The position numbers were made by a program, and so were the translations under genes. This document shows positions 57,130-64,000 of a stretch of 64,000 bases of DNA, one piece after another. The stretch comes from Pseudomonas sp. DTU_2021_1001937_2_SI_NGA_ILE_001 (lineage in GTDB: Bacteria > Pseudomonadota > Gammaproteobacteria > Pseudomonadales > Pseudomonadaceae), in assembly GCF_032463525.1 (NCBI RefSeq), contig NZ_CP135971.1, positions 2,852,001-2,916,000 on the forward strand, read 5' to 3'. Every line of letters starts with the position of its first letter. Within the stretch, counting starts at the first letter, position 1. Under the pieces are notes generated by a model. It saw only the letters and a program-made list of their open reading frames with translations. It ran no database searches and had not been told where the DNA came from.

Positions 57130-57507
57130 ATGCCGGTCGGAGACAAGAAACGCTACACCGCCAAGCAGAAGCGCAAGGCCGCGGCCATCGAGCAAAGCTA
57201 TGAAGACCAGGGTGTGCCCAGGCAAGAGGCCGAAGCCAGGGCTTGGGCGACGGTCAACAAACAGTCCGGAGGTGGCGAACGTCAGGGCGGCTCCGGCACC
57301 CGCAAGTCAGAGGCTGCCAAACGCCGGGACCGTGAGGATTCCGCGCAGCGTGCCGCCCAGACCCGGCGCGGCGTGGTGCACAGTGACCGCCCGTTGCAAG
57401 GGCAGACCAAGGCAGAGCTGCTGCACCGGGCGCGTACGCAGAAGATCGCCGGGCGTTCGAGCATGAACAAGCAGCAGTTGATCGAGGCGTTGAGCAACGC
57501 CTCCTGA
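57130..57507 (+). CDS. Small basic protein with Rho_N-like C-terminus (often named plasmid stabilisation protein)
   Basis: A 125-residue, highly basic, hydrophilic protein. The N-terminus MPVGDKKRYTAKQKRKAAAI and the helix SYEDQGVPRQEAEARAWATV (about 23-42) are followed by a Gly/Arg-rich disordered stretch. The end, QTKAELLHRARTQKI then MNKQQLIEAL, looks like one or two Rho N-terminal/SAP-like helical motifs, which bind nucleic acid. Pseudomonas homologues are commonly labelled plasmid stabilisation proteins without proof. RBS GGAGGATGG precedes the ATG at 57130; the longer frame from 57025 is not used. It shares a bidirectional hairpin with the convergent PLDc_N gene. Confidence 0.72.
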   Translation: MPVGDKKRYTAKQKRKAAAIEQSYEDQGVPRQEAEARAWATVNKQSGGGERQGGSGTRKSEAAKRRDREDSAQRAAQTRRGVVHSDRPLQGQTKAELLHRARTQKIAGRSSMNKQQLIEALSNAS

Positions 57508-57514
57508 GCAGACA

Positions 57515-57541
57515 GCACCCGCAGGACAGCCCTGCGGGTGC
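57515..57541. terminator. Bidirectional hairpin between convergent genes
   Basis: A perfect 11-bp stem GCACCCGCAGG/CCTGCGGGTGC with a 5-nt loop, 7 bp after one stop and 11 bp from the other. It has no T-run on either strand. Confidence 0.6.
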
Positions 57542-57552
57542 CAGGTCGAAGG

Positions 57553-57768
57553 TTAGTAACGCGCAGTGTCGGGCGCGTGGCGCGGTCCGGCGACGATCCA
57601 CGCCAGTACGCCAATGATGGGCACCGCAACGATGCCGATGATCCACATCGCCTTGTTCGAGGCGCTGGTACGGCTTTTACGAACCCGCATGACCGCCCAC
57701 AGGTCCGACAGGATGATGAGGGCGACCAGCAAGGTGCTGGTCCACAAACCCAGTTCTGATAGTGGCAT
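57553..57768 (-). CDS. PLDc_N-domain small membrane protein
   Basis: A 71-residue protein with two transmembrane helices: LWTSTLLVALIILSDLWAVM (about 8-27) and MWIIGIVAVPIIGVLAWIVAG (about 41-61), the second ending in the family's conserved Gly-Pro. This matches the phospholipase D nuclease N-terminal (PLDc_N) domain, which occurs alone as a short membrane protein in many bacteria. No enzyme part is present. The ATG at 57768 has GGGAGG 6 nt upstream. Its function is unknown. Confidence 0.8.
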   Translation of the reverse strand: MPLSELGLWTSTLLVALIILSDLWAVMRVRKSRTSASNKAMWIIGIVAVPIIGVLAWIVAGPRHAPDTARY

Positions 57769-57968
57769 CTGAAACCTCCCCGACATGCTTGTCTACGGCA
57801 CCCGATGCGGCGCGCCTTCCATAGAAGAGGCCAGCACGCCGCGTAAAGTTCAGAGTAGTAGGAAAACTCGGCGTTTTTTCCACTCCGGCGCGACTGCCGG
57901 TCCGTTTCAGCACGGCTCATCGTCCAAGCTTGGGGTCTGCGCAGCGCTGCCCCCAAGGAGAACCGAGC

Positions 57969-58589
57969 ATGAACGTGCCCCTGTTCAAACTGTTGATCCA
58001 TCCGCACGAGGCCTGGCAGGAAATGCACGGCCAGGAAGCCGCCGCCCCACGACAGTTTCTCGGCCACCTGGTGCTGCTGGCGCTGCTGCCGGCGGTGTGC
58101 CTGTTCATCGGCACCAGCCAGACCGGCTGGCCCCTCAGCGACCAGGAACGCGTATGGCTGGCCACCGGCAGCGCGCTGCAGCTGTGCATGCTGCTGTATC
58201 TGGCGATGCTGGTCTCGGTGTGGGTGGTAAGCCTGCTGATCCAGTGGCTATCCGGACGCTTCGGCCCGCGTCCTGGCTACAACCATTGCATCGGTTTCGT
58301 GACCTATGCCGCCGCCCCCTTCTTCATCGCTGGCATCGTGATGCTTTATCCCAACCGCTGGCTGACCGGGCTGGCGCTGATCGTCGCGGCGCTGTGGTCG
58401 AGCTGGCTGTTGCTGGTGGGTGCACCGGGCTTCATGCGCACGCCGGCGGGCAAGGCATTGCCCTATGCGCTGCTGGTCTGGGTGCTGGCCATTGCGGTGA
58501 CACTGCTGACGCTGTGGCTGGCGATGAACCTGTGGCAGGCGCTGGGGCCGGAGTACGTGCTGGAAACGCTGGGAGAGGTGGTGCCGTGA
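57969..58589 (+). CDS. Yip1-domain integral membrane protein
   Basis: A 206-residue protein with about five hydrophobic segments. The start MNVPLFKLLIHPHEAWQEM is the short amphipathic lead of bacterial Yip1-family proteins. The membrane part includes LVLLALLPAVCLFIGTSQTG (about 35-54) and the GFVTYAAAPFFIAGIVML signature (about 112-129). The family has no proven bacterial function. The ATG at 57969 has AAGGAGAA upstream. It stands alone between the PLDc_N gene and a REPIN. Confidence 0.8.
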   Translation: MNVPLFKLLIHPHEAWQEMHGQEAAAPRQFLGHLVLLALLPAVCLFIGTSQTGWPLSDQERVWLATGSALQLCMLLYLAMLVSVWVVSLLIQWLSGRFGPRPGYNHCIGFVTYAAAPFFIAGIVMLYPNRWLTGLALIVAALWSSWLLLVGAPGFMRTPAGKALPYALLVWVLAIAVTLLTLWLAMNLWQALGPEYVLETLGEVVP

Positions 58590-58655
58590 CGGCAGTTGGA
58601 TGACCCGACAGAAGCGGTTTCAGCCGCGAACAGCGTCACGGCTGAAACCAATGCC

Positions 58656-58747
58656 GGGTAGGAGCGGCTTCAGCCGCGAAGCGAACGCCTGTTCACAGCA
58701 GATGCAGTGAATTTCCTGGCGCTTTCGCGGCTAAAGCCGCTCCCACC
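58656..58747. repeat. REPIN upstream of the garD stop
   Basis: Inverted arms GGAGCGGCTTCAGCCGCGAA and GCTTTCGCGGCTAAAGCCGC flank a spacer with GTTCACAGCAGATGCAGTGA. Single REP halves lie before it (58610-58645). A short motif CGCTTAATCGAACGGTAT follows at 58759-58776. Confidence 0.8.
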
Positions 58748-58803
58748 GGCCCACATGCCGCTTAATCGAACGGTATTGCCGCTGAAACCGTTCCTGACAG
58801 CAG

Positions 58804-60357
58804 TCAGGTCACCGGCGCCGGGTTGAACAGTGCCAGGTCGTTGTGCAGGCGGTAGTGTTCGGTCCAGGTCTTTTTCTTACCGCTGGCCACGTCCAGGTAG
58901 TAGTGGAACAGCTCCCAGCCCAGTTCTTCGATGCTTGCCCGGCCAGTCGCGATGCGCCCGGCGTCGACGTCGATCAGGTCCGGCCAGCGCCGTGCCAGTT
59001 CGGTGCGGGTCGAGACCTTGACCACCGGCGCCATGGCCAGCCCGTAAGGCGTGCCGCGACCGGTGGTGAACACGTGCAGGTTCATGCCGGCGGCCAGTTG
59101 CAGGGTGCCACAGATGAAATCGCTGGCCGGGGTGGCGCAGAAGATCAGGCCCTTGCCCTTGACCCGCTCGCCAGGACCGAGCACGCCGTTGATGGCGCTG
59201 TTGCCCGACTTGACGATGGAGCCCAGGGATTTCTCGACGATGTTCGACAGCCCGCCCTTCTTGTTGCCAGGCGTGGTGTTGGCACTGCGGTCGGCCTCGC
59301 CCTTGGCCAGGTAGCGGTCGTACCAGTCCATCTCGCGCACCAGTTCGCTGGCCACCTGCTCGTCCTGCGCACGCGAGGTGAGCAGGTAGATGGCGTCACG
59401 CACTTCGGTGACTTCCGAGAACATCACCGTGGCGCCAGCCCGCAGCAGCAGGTCCGAGGCATAGCCCAGCGCCGGGTTGGCGGTGATGCCCGAGAAGGCA
59501 TCGCTGCCGCCGCACTGCATGCCCAGGATCAGCTCGGAGGCCGGCACGGTCTCGCGACGGCGCTGGTCGAGCTTCTTGAGGCGCACCTCGGCCAATTCCA
59601 TGATCTGCTCGATCATTTCGTTGAAGCCATTGCCTGCGTCCTGCAGGCGGTACAGCCACTCATCGCTGAGGTCCACCGAGGGGTCGTTCTCGTGCATCAC
59701 CTGCCCGGCCTGCAATTTCTCGCAGCCCAGACTGATGACCAGCGCTTCGCCGCCCAGGTTGGGGTTGCGTGCCAGGTTGCGCACGGTACGGATCGGGATG
59801 TACGCATCGGTGGCGGTGATCGCCACGCCACAGCCGTAGGTGTGGGTCAGCGCCACCACGTCGTCGACGTTGGGGTATTTGGGCAGCAGCTCGTCGCGAA
59901 TACGCTTGACCGCATGTTCGAGTACGCCAGCCACGCACTGCACGGTAGTGGTGATGCCCAGGATATTGCGCGTGCCTACGGTGCCGTCGGCGTTGCGATA
60001 GCCTTCGAAGGTGTAGCCCTCCAGCGGCTGCTCCTTCTCCGGCACGGCGTCGGACATCGGCAGGCTGTCCAGCGCCGGGGCCGCTGGCATGCGCAGCAGG
60101 TCTTCACGCACCCAACTGCCACGCGGGATCGGCTGCAAGGCATAGCCGATGGTCTGCCCGTAACGGATCACGGCATCGCCTTCGGCAAGGTCCACCGTGT
60201 TGATCTTGTGGCTTTGCGGCACGTTCTCGACGGTTTCCAGACCATCCTCGAAGCGGGTACCGGCAGCGATACCCTGGTCGTTGACCACCACGACCACATT
60301 GTCCCGCGGGTGCAGGCGGATGTAGCGCGGTGAATCGGCGTGTTGGATCAGGCTCAT
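58804..60357 (-). CDS. garD: Galactarate dehydratase (GarD, UxaA family)
   Basis: A 517-residue enzyme of the UxaA/GarD family. It dehydrates meso-galactarate to 5-dehydro-4-deoxy-D-glucarate with an Fe(II) centre. The N-terminal SAF-like domain (about 10-95) has [17 protein letters not shown]. The main domain starts [19 protein letters not shown] (about 117-135) and has [23 protein letters not shown] and [20 protein letters not shown] (about 283-302), with conserved His and Cys residues. Length matches GarD. Altronate dehydratase is the near alternative, but the KdgD gene upstream supports galactarate. The ATG at 60357 has GAGG 8 nt upstream; it follows the MFS gene by 16 bp. Confidence 0.92.
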   Translation of the reverse strand: MSLIQHADSPRYIRLHPRDNVVVVVNDQGIAAGTRFEDGLETVENVPQSHKINTVDLAEGDAVIRYGQTIGYALQPIPRGSWVREDLLRMPAAPALDSLPMSDAVPEKEQPLEGYTFEGYRNADGTVGTRNILGITTTVQCVAGVLEHAVKRIRDELLPKYPNVDDVVALTHTYGCGVAITATDAYIPIRTVRNLARNPNLGGEALVISLGCEKLQAGQVMHENDPSVDLSDEWLYRLQDAGNGFNEMIEQIMELAEVRLKKLDQRRRETVPASELILGMQCGGSDAFSGITANPALGYASDLLLRAGATVMFSEVTEVRDAIYLLTSRAQDEQVASELVREMDWYDRYLAKGEADRSANTTPGNKKGGLSNIVEKSLGSIVKSGNSAINGVLGPGERVKGKGLIFCATPASDFICGTLQLAAGMNLHVFTTGRGTPYGLAMAPVVKVSTRTELARRWPDLIDVDAGRIATGRASIEELGWELFHYYLDVASGKKKTWTEHYRLHNDLALFNPAPVT

Positions 60358-60373
60358 CACGGTTACCTCAGGT

Positions 60374-61747
60374 TTAGGCTTTGGAAAGGTCGCTGCTTGG
60401 CTGATTCAGCGATGACCCCTTGCTTGGGGGCTCTTTCAATTCCACACGCTTGATCTCACCGACGATGAACAGGTAGCTGAACACCGCCAGCAGGGCGTTG
60501 GCGCCCACGTAGACCAGGGCCCACTTGAACGAGCCGGTGGTGCTGATGATGTAGCCGATGACGATCGGGGTGGTGATCGATGCCAGGTTACCGAAGGTGT
60601 TGAACAGGCCGCCACTCAGACCGGCGATCTGCTTTGGCGAAACGTCGGACATCACGGCCCAGCCCAGCGCGCCCACGCCCTTGCCGAAGAACGCCAGAGC
60701 CATGAAGCCCACGACCATCCACTCGATATCGACGTAGTTGCAGGTGACGATGGTGGTGGAGAGCATCAGGCCGCCGATGATCGGTGCCTTGCGCGCGAAG
60801 GTCAGCGTGTGGCCACGACGCAGCAGGTAGTCGGAAATCACCCCGCCCAGCACGCCACCGATGAAGCCGCAGATGGCCGGCAAGGAGGCGATGAAACCGG
60901 CCTTGAGGATGGTCATGCCGCGTTCCTGCACCAGGTACACCGGGAACCAGGTGAGGAAGAAGTAGGTGATGGCGTTGATGCAGTATTGGCTGAGATAGAT
61001 ACCCAGCATCATGCGGTTGGTCAGCAGCTGGCGGATGTAGTCCCATTTCGGACCGGCCTTGGCGGCGCCGTTGTCCTTAGCCTTCTCATCCATGTCGACC
61101 ATGCCGCCATTGTTGGCGATGTGCTCGAGTTCGGCCTGGTTGATCATCGGGTGCTGACGCGGGCTGTAGATGACTTTCAGCCAGATACCCGAGAACACGA
61201 TACCGGCTGCGCCCATGACCACGAACACGTGCTGCCAGCCGAAGCGATAGACGATCCAGCCCATCAGCGGAGCGAACAGCACGGTGGCGAAGTATTGCGC
61301 GGAGTTGAAGATCGCCGAGGCGGTGCCGCGCTCGGAGGTGGGGAACCAGGCCGCGACGATGCGCGCGTTACCGGGGAAGGATGGCGCTTCGGCCAGGCCG
61401 ACCAGGAACCGCAGCATGAACAGCGCGACAACCGCGGTGGAGAGGCCGAACTCACCCACATAGCCTTGCAGCAGGGTGAACAGCGACCAGGTGAAAATGC
61501 TCAGGGCGTAGATTTTCTTCGAGCCGAAGCGGTCAAGCAGCCAGCCGCCGGGAATCTGCCCGGCCACGTAGGCCCAGCCGAAGGCGGAGAAGATGAAACC
61601 GAGGGTTACGGCATCGATGCCGAGGTCTTTCTGCAGGCTGGAGCCGGCAATGGCGATGGTGGCCCGGTCGGCATAGTTGATGGTGGTGACCAGGAACAGC
61701 ATCAACAGGATCAAATAGCGGACGTGGGTCGGCTTGGACGTTTGCAT
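60374..61747 (-). CDS. MFS aldarate transporter (GudP/GarP-like, ACS family)
   Basis: A 457-residue, twelve-TM transporter. The start [20 protein letters not shown] (about 18-37), [20 protein letters not shown] (about 49-68) and [20 protein letters not shown] (about 133-152) are very close to the GudP/GarP glucarate-galactarate proton symporters. The ATG at 61747 ([10 protein letters not shown]) has GGGAG 9 nt upstream; the GTG five codons earlier is rejected. It lies between kdgD and garD on the same strand, which supports galactarate or glucarate import. Confidence 0.9.
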   Translation of the reverse strand: MQTSKPTHVRYLILLMLFLVTTINYADRATIAIAGSSLQKDLGIDAVTLGFIFSAFGWAYVAGQIPGGWLLDRFGSKKIYALSIFTWSLFTLLQGYVGEFGLSTAVVALFMLRFLVGLAEAPSFPGNARIVAAWFPTSERGTASAIFNSAQYFATVLFAPLMGWIVYRFGWQHVFVVMGAAGIVFSGIWLKVIYSPRQHPMINQAELEHIANNGGMVDMDEKAKDNGAAKAGPKWDYIRQLLTNRMMLGIYLSQYCINAITYFFLTWFPVYLVQERGMTILKAGFIASLPAICGFIGGVLGGVISDYLLRRGHTLTFARKAPIIGGLMLSTTIVTCNYVDIEWMVVGFMALAFFGKGVGALGWAVMSDVSPKQIAGLSGGLFNTFGNLASITTPIVIGYIISTTGSFKWALVYVGANALLAVFSYLFIVGEIKRVELKEPPSKGSSLNQPSSDLSKA

Positions 61748-61814
61748 TGGTAGAACTCCCACTCATTATTTTTTTACGCGGGTTAATGCTGTTTTTTAGG
61801 TTGCCCGACCGGCC

Positions 61815-61891
61815 CCTTGGTCACATCGTCGACAACGACACGTCCACCGGCCGGGCCCGCAACGACCAAGGCCGCTGAAGGTTCAGCGGCC
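61815..61891 (-). terminator. Hairpin(s) between kdgD and the MFS gene
   Basis: A perfect stem GGCCGCTGAA/TTCAGCGGCC at 61870-61891 starts 16 bp after the kdgD stop. An outer inverted pair CCTTGGTC (61815-61822) and GACCAAGG (61864-61871) could form a competing structure. It may set lower expression of the downstream genes rather than end transcription. Confidence 0.45.
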
Positions 61892-61907
61892 TGGGTCCCT
61901 GGCGGTC

Positions 61908-62819
61908 TTACTGCTTGCCTTGCTTGTCCATCAGCGCGGCGAGCATTTCGAACTCTTCGCCGGTCAGGTCGGTCAGTGGTGCGCGCACCGGGCCTGCATC
62001 GTAGCCGGCGATCTTGGCGCCGGCCTTGACGATACTCACGGCATAGCCGGCCTTGCGGTTACGGATGTCCAGGTATGGCAGGAAGAAGTCGTCGATGTAC
62101 TTGCCGACGGTGGCGTGATCGTCGCGGGCGATGGCGTGGTAGAAGTCCATGGCCAGCTTCGGTACGAAGTTGAACACCGCCGAGGAGTAGACCGGTACGC
62201 CCAGCGCCTTGTAGGCAGCGGCGTAGACTTCGGCGGTCGGCAGACCACCCAGGTACGAGAAGCGGTCGCCCAGGCGGCGGCGGATCGACACCATCAGTTC
62301 GATGTCACCCAGGCCGTCCTTGTAGCCGATCAGGTTCGGGCAGCGCTCGGCCAGTTTTTCCAGCAGCGACGCGTTCAGGCGGCAAACGTTGCGGTTGTAA
62401 ACCACCACACCGATTTTCACCGACTTGCACACAGCTTCGACGTGGGCGGCGACGCCGTCCTGGCTGGCTTCGGTCAGGTAGTGCGGCAGCAGCAGCAGGC
62501 CCTTGGCGCCCAGGCGCTCGGCTTCCTGAGCCATCTCGATAGCCTGACGGGTCGCGCCACCTACACCGGCGAGGATCGGTACGCTTTTTTCGCAGGTATC
62601 GACGGCAGTCTTGATGATCTGCGAGTACTCGCTGGACGACAGCGAGAAGAATTCACCGGTGCCGCCAGCGGCAAACAGCGCGCTGGCGCCGTACGGGGCC
62701 AGCCACTCCAGGCGCTTGATATAGCCTTCGCGGTGGAAATCGCCCTGGGCATTGAAGTCGGTAACGGGGAAAGACAGCAAACCGTGGGAGAGGATGGACT
62801 TGAGTTCTTGTGGAGTCAT
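61908..62819 (-). CDS. kdgD: 5-dehydro-4-deoxyglucarate dehydratase
   Basis: A 303-residue DapA-superfamily (beta/alpha)8 enzyme, EC 4.2.1.41. It converts 5-dehydro-4-deoxy-D-glucarate to 2-oxoglutarate semialdehyde with loss of water and CO2. Visible features are [20 protein letters not shown] (about 48-67), the catalytic Tyr in [12 protein letters not shown] (about 143-154) and the Schiff-base Lys in [10 protein letters not shown] (about 168-177). Length is normal. The ATG at 62819 (MTPQELKSI) is chosen over the longer frame from 62912, which would run across the operator region. It is the first gene of the kdgD-MFS-garD set; two GTCGTACGAC-like sites lie upstream. Confidence 0.93.
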   Translation of the reverse strand: MTPQELKSILSHGLLSFPVTDFNAQGDFHREGYIKRLEWLAPYGASALFAAGGTGEFFSLSSSEYSQIIKTAVDTCEKSVPILAGVGGATRQAIEMAQEAERLGAKGLLLLPHYLTEASQDGVAAHVEAVCKSVKIGVVVYNRNVCRLNASLLEKLAERCPNLIGYKDGLGDIELMVSIRRRLGDRFSYLGGLPTAEVYAAAYKALGVPVYSSAVFNFVPKLAMDFYHAIARDDHATVGKYIDDFFLPYLDIRNRKAGYAVSIVKAGAKIAGYDAGPVRAPLTDLTGEEFEMLAALMDKQGKQ

Positions 62820-62883
62820 TATTCGAACACCCTGGGGACATGAAGAGGAAAAGTCATCTGGCTGATTGCCGATGTCGTAAGTC

Positions 62884-62893
62884 ATCGTACAAC
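62884..62893. promoter_or_regulatory. Candidate operator ATCGTACAAC before kdgD
   Basis: 65 bp before the kdgD ATG, inside the longer string GTCGTAAGTCATCGTACAAC, which has two overlapping half-matches. It shares TCGTACAAC with the site before the MFS gene at 54653-54662. Confidence 0.5.
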
Positions 62894-63003
62894 TGAAAGA
62901 TGAATGCCACAACAGGGATTTGCGGTTTTTTCCGCAAACGGCCGTTTGAGCCGCTACAGGGCTTTATTTCCGCGGGCTGTGCGGGGACCAGCGTGCGACT
63001 TTA

Positions 63004-63013
63004 GTCATATGAC
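63004..63013. promoter_or_regulatory. Candidate operator GTCATATGAC
   Basis: A perfect 10-bp palindrome 185 bp before the kdgD ATG, two bases from GTCGTACGAC. The 1023-bp gap 62820-63842 holds these sites, REP elements and the second 385-bp repeat; I see no gene in it. Confidence 0.4.
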
Positions 63014-63180
63014 CTCCGCCTTTCGATTGCTCAGCAAATGGTATTGAAGCAGAGACGACCGGCTTCAGCCGTAAGGCGTTTTCGCGACTGAAGCCGCTTC
63101 TGGCGGGTGACAGGGCCGGCAGAAAAAATAAGGACGTCTGGCACGGGTAGGACCGGCTTCAGCCGCAATACAGGTTCAGA

Positions 63181-63265
63181 CCGTGGGAGCGAGCTTGCTC
63201 GCGATAGCTGCGTCACGTTCACAGCAGATGCATGGAGTTTGCTGACCTGTGCGCGAGCAAGCTCC
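63181..63265. repeat. REPIN (GAGCTTGCTCGCGA type) with adjacent single REPs
   Basis: Arms GGGAGCGAGCTTGCTCGCGA and GCGCGAGCAAGCTCC flank a spacer with GTTCACAGCAGATGCATGG. A diverged REP pair lies at about 63056-63104 and a single half (GGACCGGCTTCAGCCGCAA) at about 63151-63169. Confidence 0.75.
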
Positions 63266-63285
63266 AACAAAAGCCGAAGAGCTCT

Positions 63286-63302
63286 TAACTGACCAGTATT
63301 GG
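63286..63302. repeat. 17-nt direct repeat, left of 385-bp copy B
   Basis: TAACTGACCAGTATTGG is identical to 63705-63721. Its last bases also form a perfect 9-bp hairpin CAGTATTGG/CCAATACTG (63294-63319) with the edge of the 385-bp element. Confidence 0.7.
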
Positions 63303-63311
63303 GCCTAGAAC

Positions 63312-63696
63312 CAATACTGATCTTTTAGACCAGAGCAATCTGATTTGGCGTCGCTTTTGCTTTTCGAGCACCGCTCTCACAGACGCCGCAAAACGCGACT
63401 TCGGTGCAGGCCGAGTGGAGGTGTCATGGAAGGGGGTAAGCCGGCAGGGAAGCCGGCTTAGGCGCACTGGGCCAGGGACGGCCCATTGCGCCGGCCCCCT
63501 GGAATGGCGCCGGAAGGAGGGAAGTCTGCCCGCAGGGCAGACCCAAGCCAGGAGCAATGGCTTTTGGTTACTTTTGGCGCGCAGGGCACCTGGAAACCAA
63601 AAGTAACCCGCCGTAAAGGCGGAAAGGTGACTAAAGGGCACTGATGCTGCGGCGGGTGTACCCGATCCAGATAGCCTGCCATTCGCGAGCAAGCTC
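63312..63696 (-). repeat. 385-bp intergenic repeat, copy B (inverted)
   Basis: The reverse complement matches copy A at 40036-40420 over 385 bp without gaps and with eight differences that I count. The same three internal hairpins are kept intact. It starts from a REP half (CATTCGCGAGCAAGCTC at the right edge) and is flanked by 17-nt direct repeats. No ribosome-binding site or conserved reading frame supports a protein. Confidence 0.9.
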
Positions 63697-63704
63697 CAAT
63701 GGTC

Positions 63705-63721
63705 TAACTGACCAGTATTGG
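63705..63721. repeat. 17-nt direct repeat, right of 385-bp copy B
   Basis: TAACTGACCAGTATTGG, the exact copy of 63286-63302. Just beyond, at 63752-63773, is a 22-nt motif that recurs inverted at 14259-14280. Confidence 0.7.
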
Positions 63722-63826
63722 CTCTAGTCGCAATAAGGTTCAGTTAGGCCCAAAGCGCTTGATCGAACAGTATGGGCTTCAGCCGGAAAGCGTCCCGACC
63801 GAAGTCCTTGCAGAGGCGGGCTGGCG

Positions 63827-63847
63827 GCTGAGCAACGATCGCTCAGC
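63827..63847 (-). terminator. Hairpin at the end of the GntR gene
   Basis: A perfect 7-bp stem GCTGAGC/GCTCAGC with a 7-nt loop overlaps the stop codon of the GntR gene. There is no T-run. Confidence 0.35.
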
Positions 63848-64000
63848 GGGTTTGAGCAGCGGCTTCTTCGTGGGCCTGGCGCAGCCGCTCGCGGCTGTTG
63901 GTCAGGTGCAGGCGCATGGCCGCACGGGCGGCTTCGGTGTCCTGGCGCTCGATGGCTTCGTAGATCTGCTCGTGTTCGCGGCTCAGGCGCACCATGTAAT
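63843..64000 (-). CDS. GntR-family (FCD domain) regulator, C-terminal part
   Basis: The last 51 codons of a gene that enters from the right edge. The visible end reads MVRLSREHEQIYEAIERQDT, then EAARAAMRLHLTNSRERL, then a short Glu/Ala/Gln tail. The pattern H-x-x-I-x-x-A-I-x-x-x-D...A...M-x-x-H-L is the last helices of the FCD ligand domain of FadR-type GntR regulators, including one metal-ligand His. The DNA-binding part is outside the window. Its place upstream of the kdgD unit suggests control of the uronate/galactarate genes through the GTCGTACGAC-like sites. Confidence 0.8.
   Translation of the reverse strand, partial: YMVRLSREHEQIYEAIERQDTEAARAAMRLHLTNSRERLRQAHEEAAAQTR

Noticed and set aside
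61820..61842. ATCGTCGACAAC as a further uronate-regulon operator before the MFS gene
   Set aside because: It lacks the central TA and the spacing of the GTCGTACGAC-like sites, and lies between co-directional genes without a visible promoter. It is too weak to list.

Overview
The window is chromosomal DNA of a fluorescent Pseudomonas, most likely of the P. putida/P. entomophila/P. mosselii kind. The evidence is the high GC content, a pyoverdine synthesis locus headed by pvdL and pvdS, a uronate-to-galactarate catabolic set, and many Pseudomonas-type REP/REPIN repeats. No rRNA, tRNA, CRISPR array, phage or transposase gene was recognised.

Region 1 (1-30945) is the pyoverdine region. On the minus strand, in transcription order, lie pvdL (acyl-CoA ligase plus three NRPS modules), pvdH (diaminobutyrate aminotransferase), an MbtH-like gene with pvdG (type II thioesterase), a three-module NRPS, and a second NRPS that overlaps it by one base and runs off the left edge. 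The sigma factor gene pvdS is divergent from pvdL and has a strong Fur box over its promoter. Each of the four minus-strand transcription units has a PvdS-type promoter (TAAAT-N16-CGT or one mismatch) upstream. Hand-read adenylation codes suggest acyl-Glu/D-Tyr/Dab, then Asp, D-Lys, a third residue (possibly a hydroxyornithine type), then Thr.

Region 2 (30962-39947) is a gamma-glutamylation route for putrescine-like amines. It holds a glutamine-synthetase-like ligase, aldehyde dehydrogenase, FAD amine oxidase, gamma-glutamyl hydrolase and APC permease, followed by a CDF metal transporter, with a divergent LysR regulator.

Region 3 (40036-45710) begins with a 385-bp intergenic repeat. Then comes a TetR-divergent operon of unknown substrate: serine hydrolase, outer-membrane barrel, DUF3237 protein and MFS transporter.

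Region 4 (46255-54553 and 58804-64000) is the uronate/aldarate pathway: OprD porin, uronate dehydrogenase, SMP-30 lactonase, TRAP transporter (DctPQM), an EamA exporter and an MFS transporter. After an island of small stress-type and membrane genes (54860-58589) come galactarate dehydratase, another MFS transporter and 5-dehydro-4-deoxyglucarate dehydratase. Five near-palindromic GTCGTACGAC-like sites stand before these units, and a GntR/FCD regulator enters from the right edge. Together the enzymes would convert uronates to 2-oxoglutarate semialdehyde.

Intergenic space is rich in REPINs. The 385-bp element is present twice, inverted and about 98% identical, at 40036-40420 and 63312-63696.
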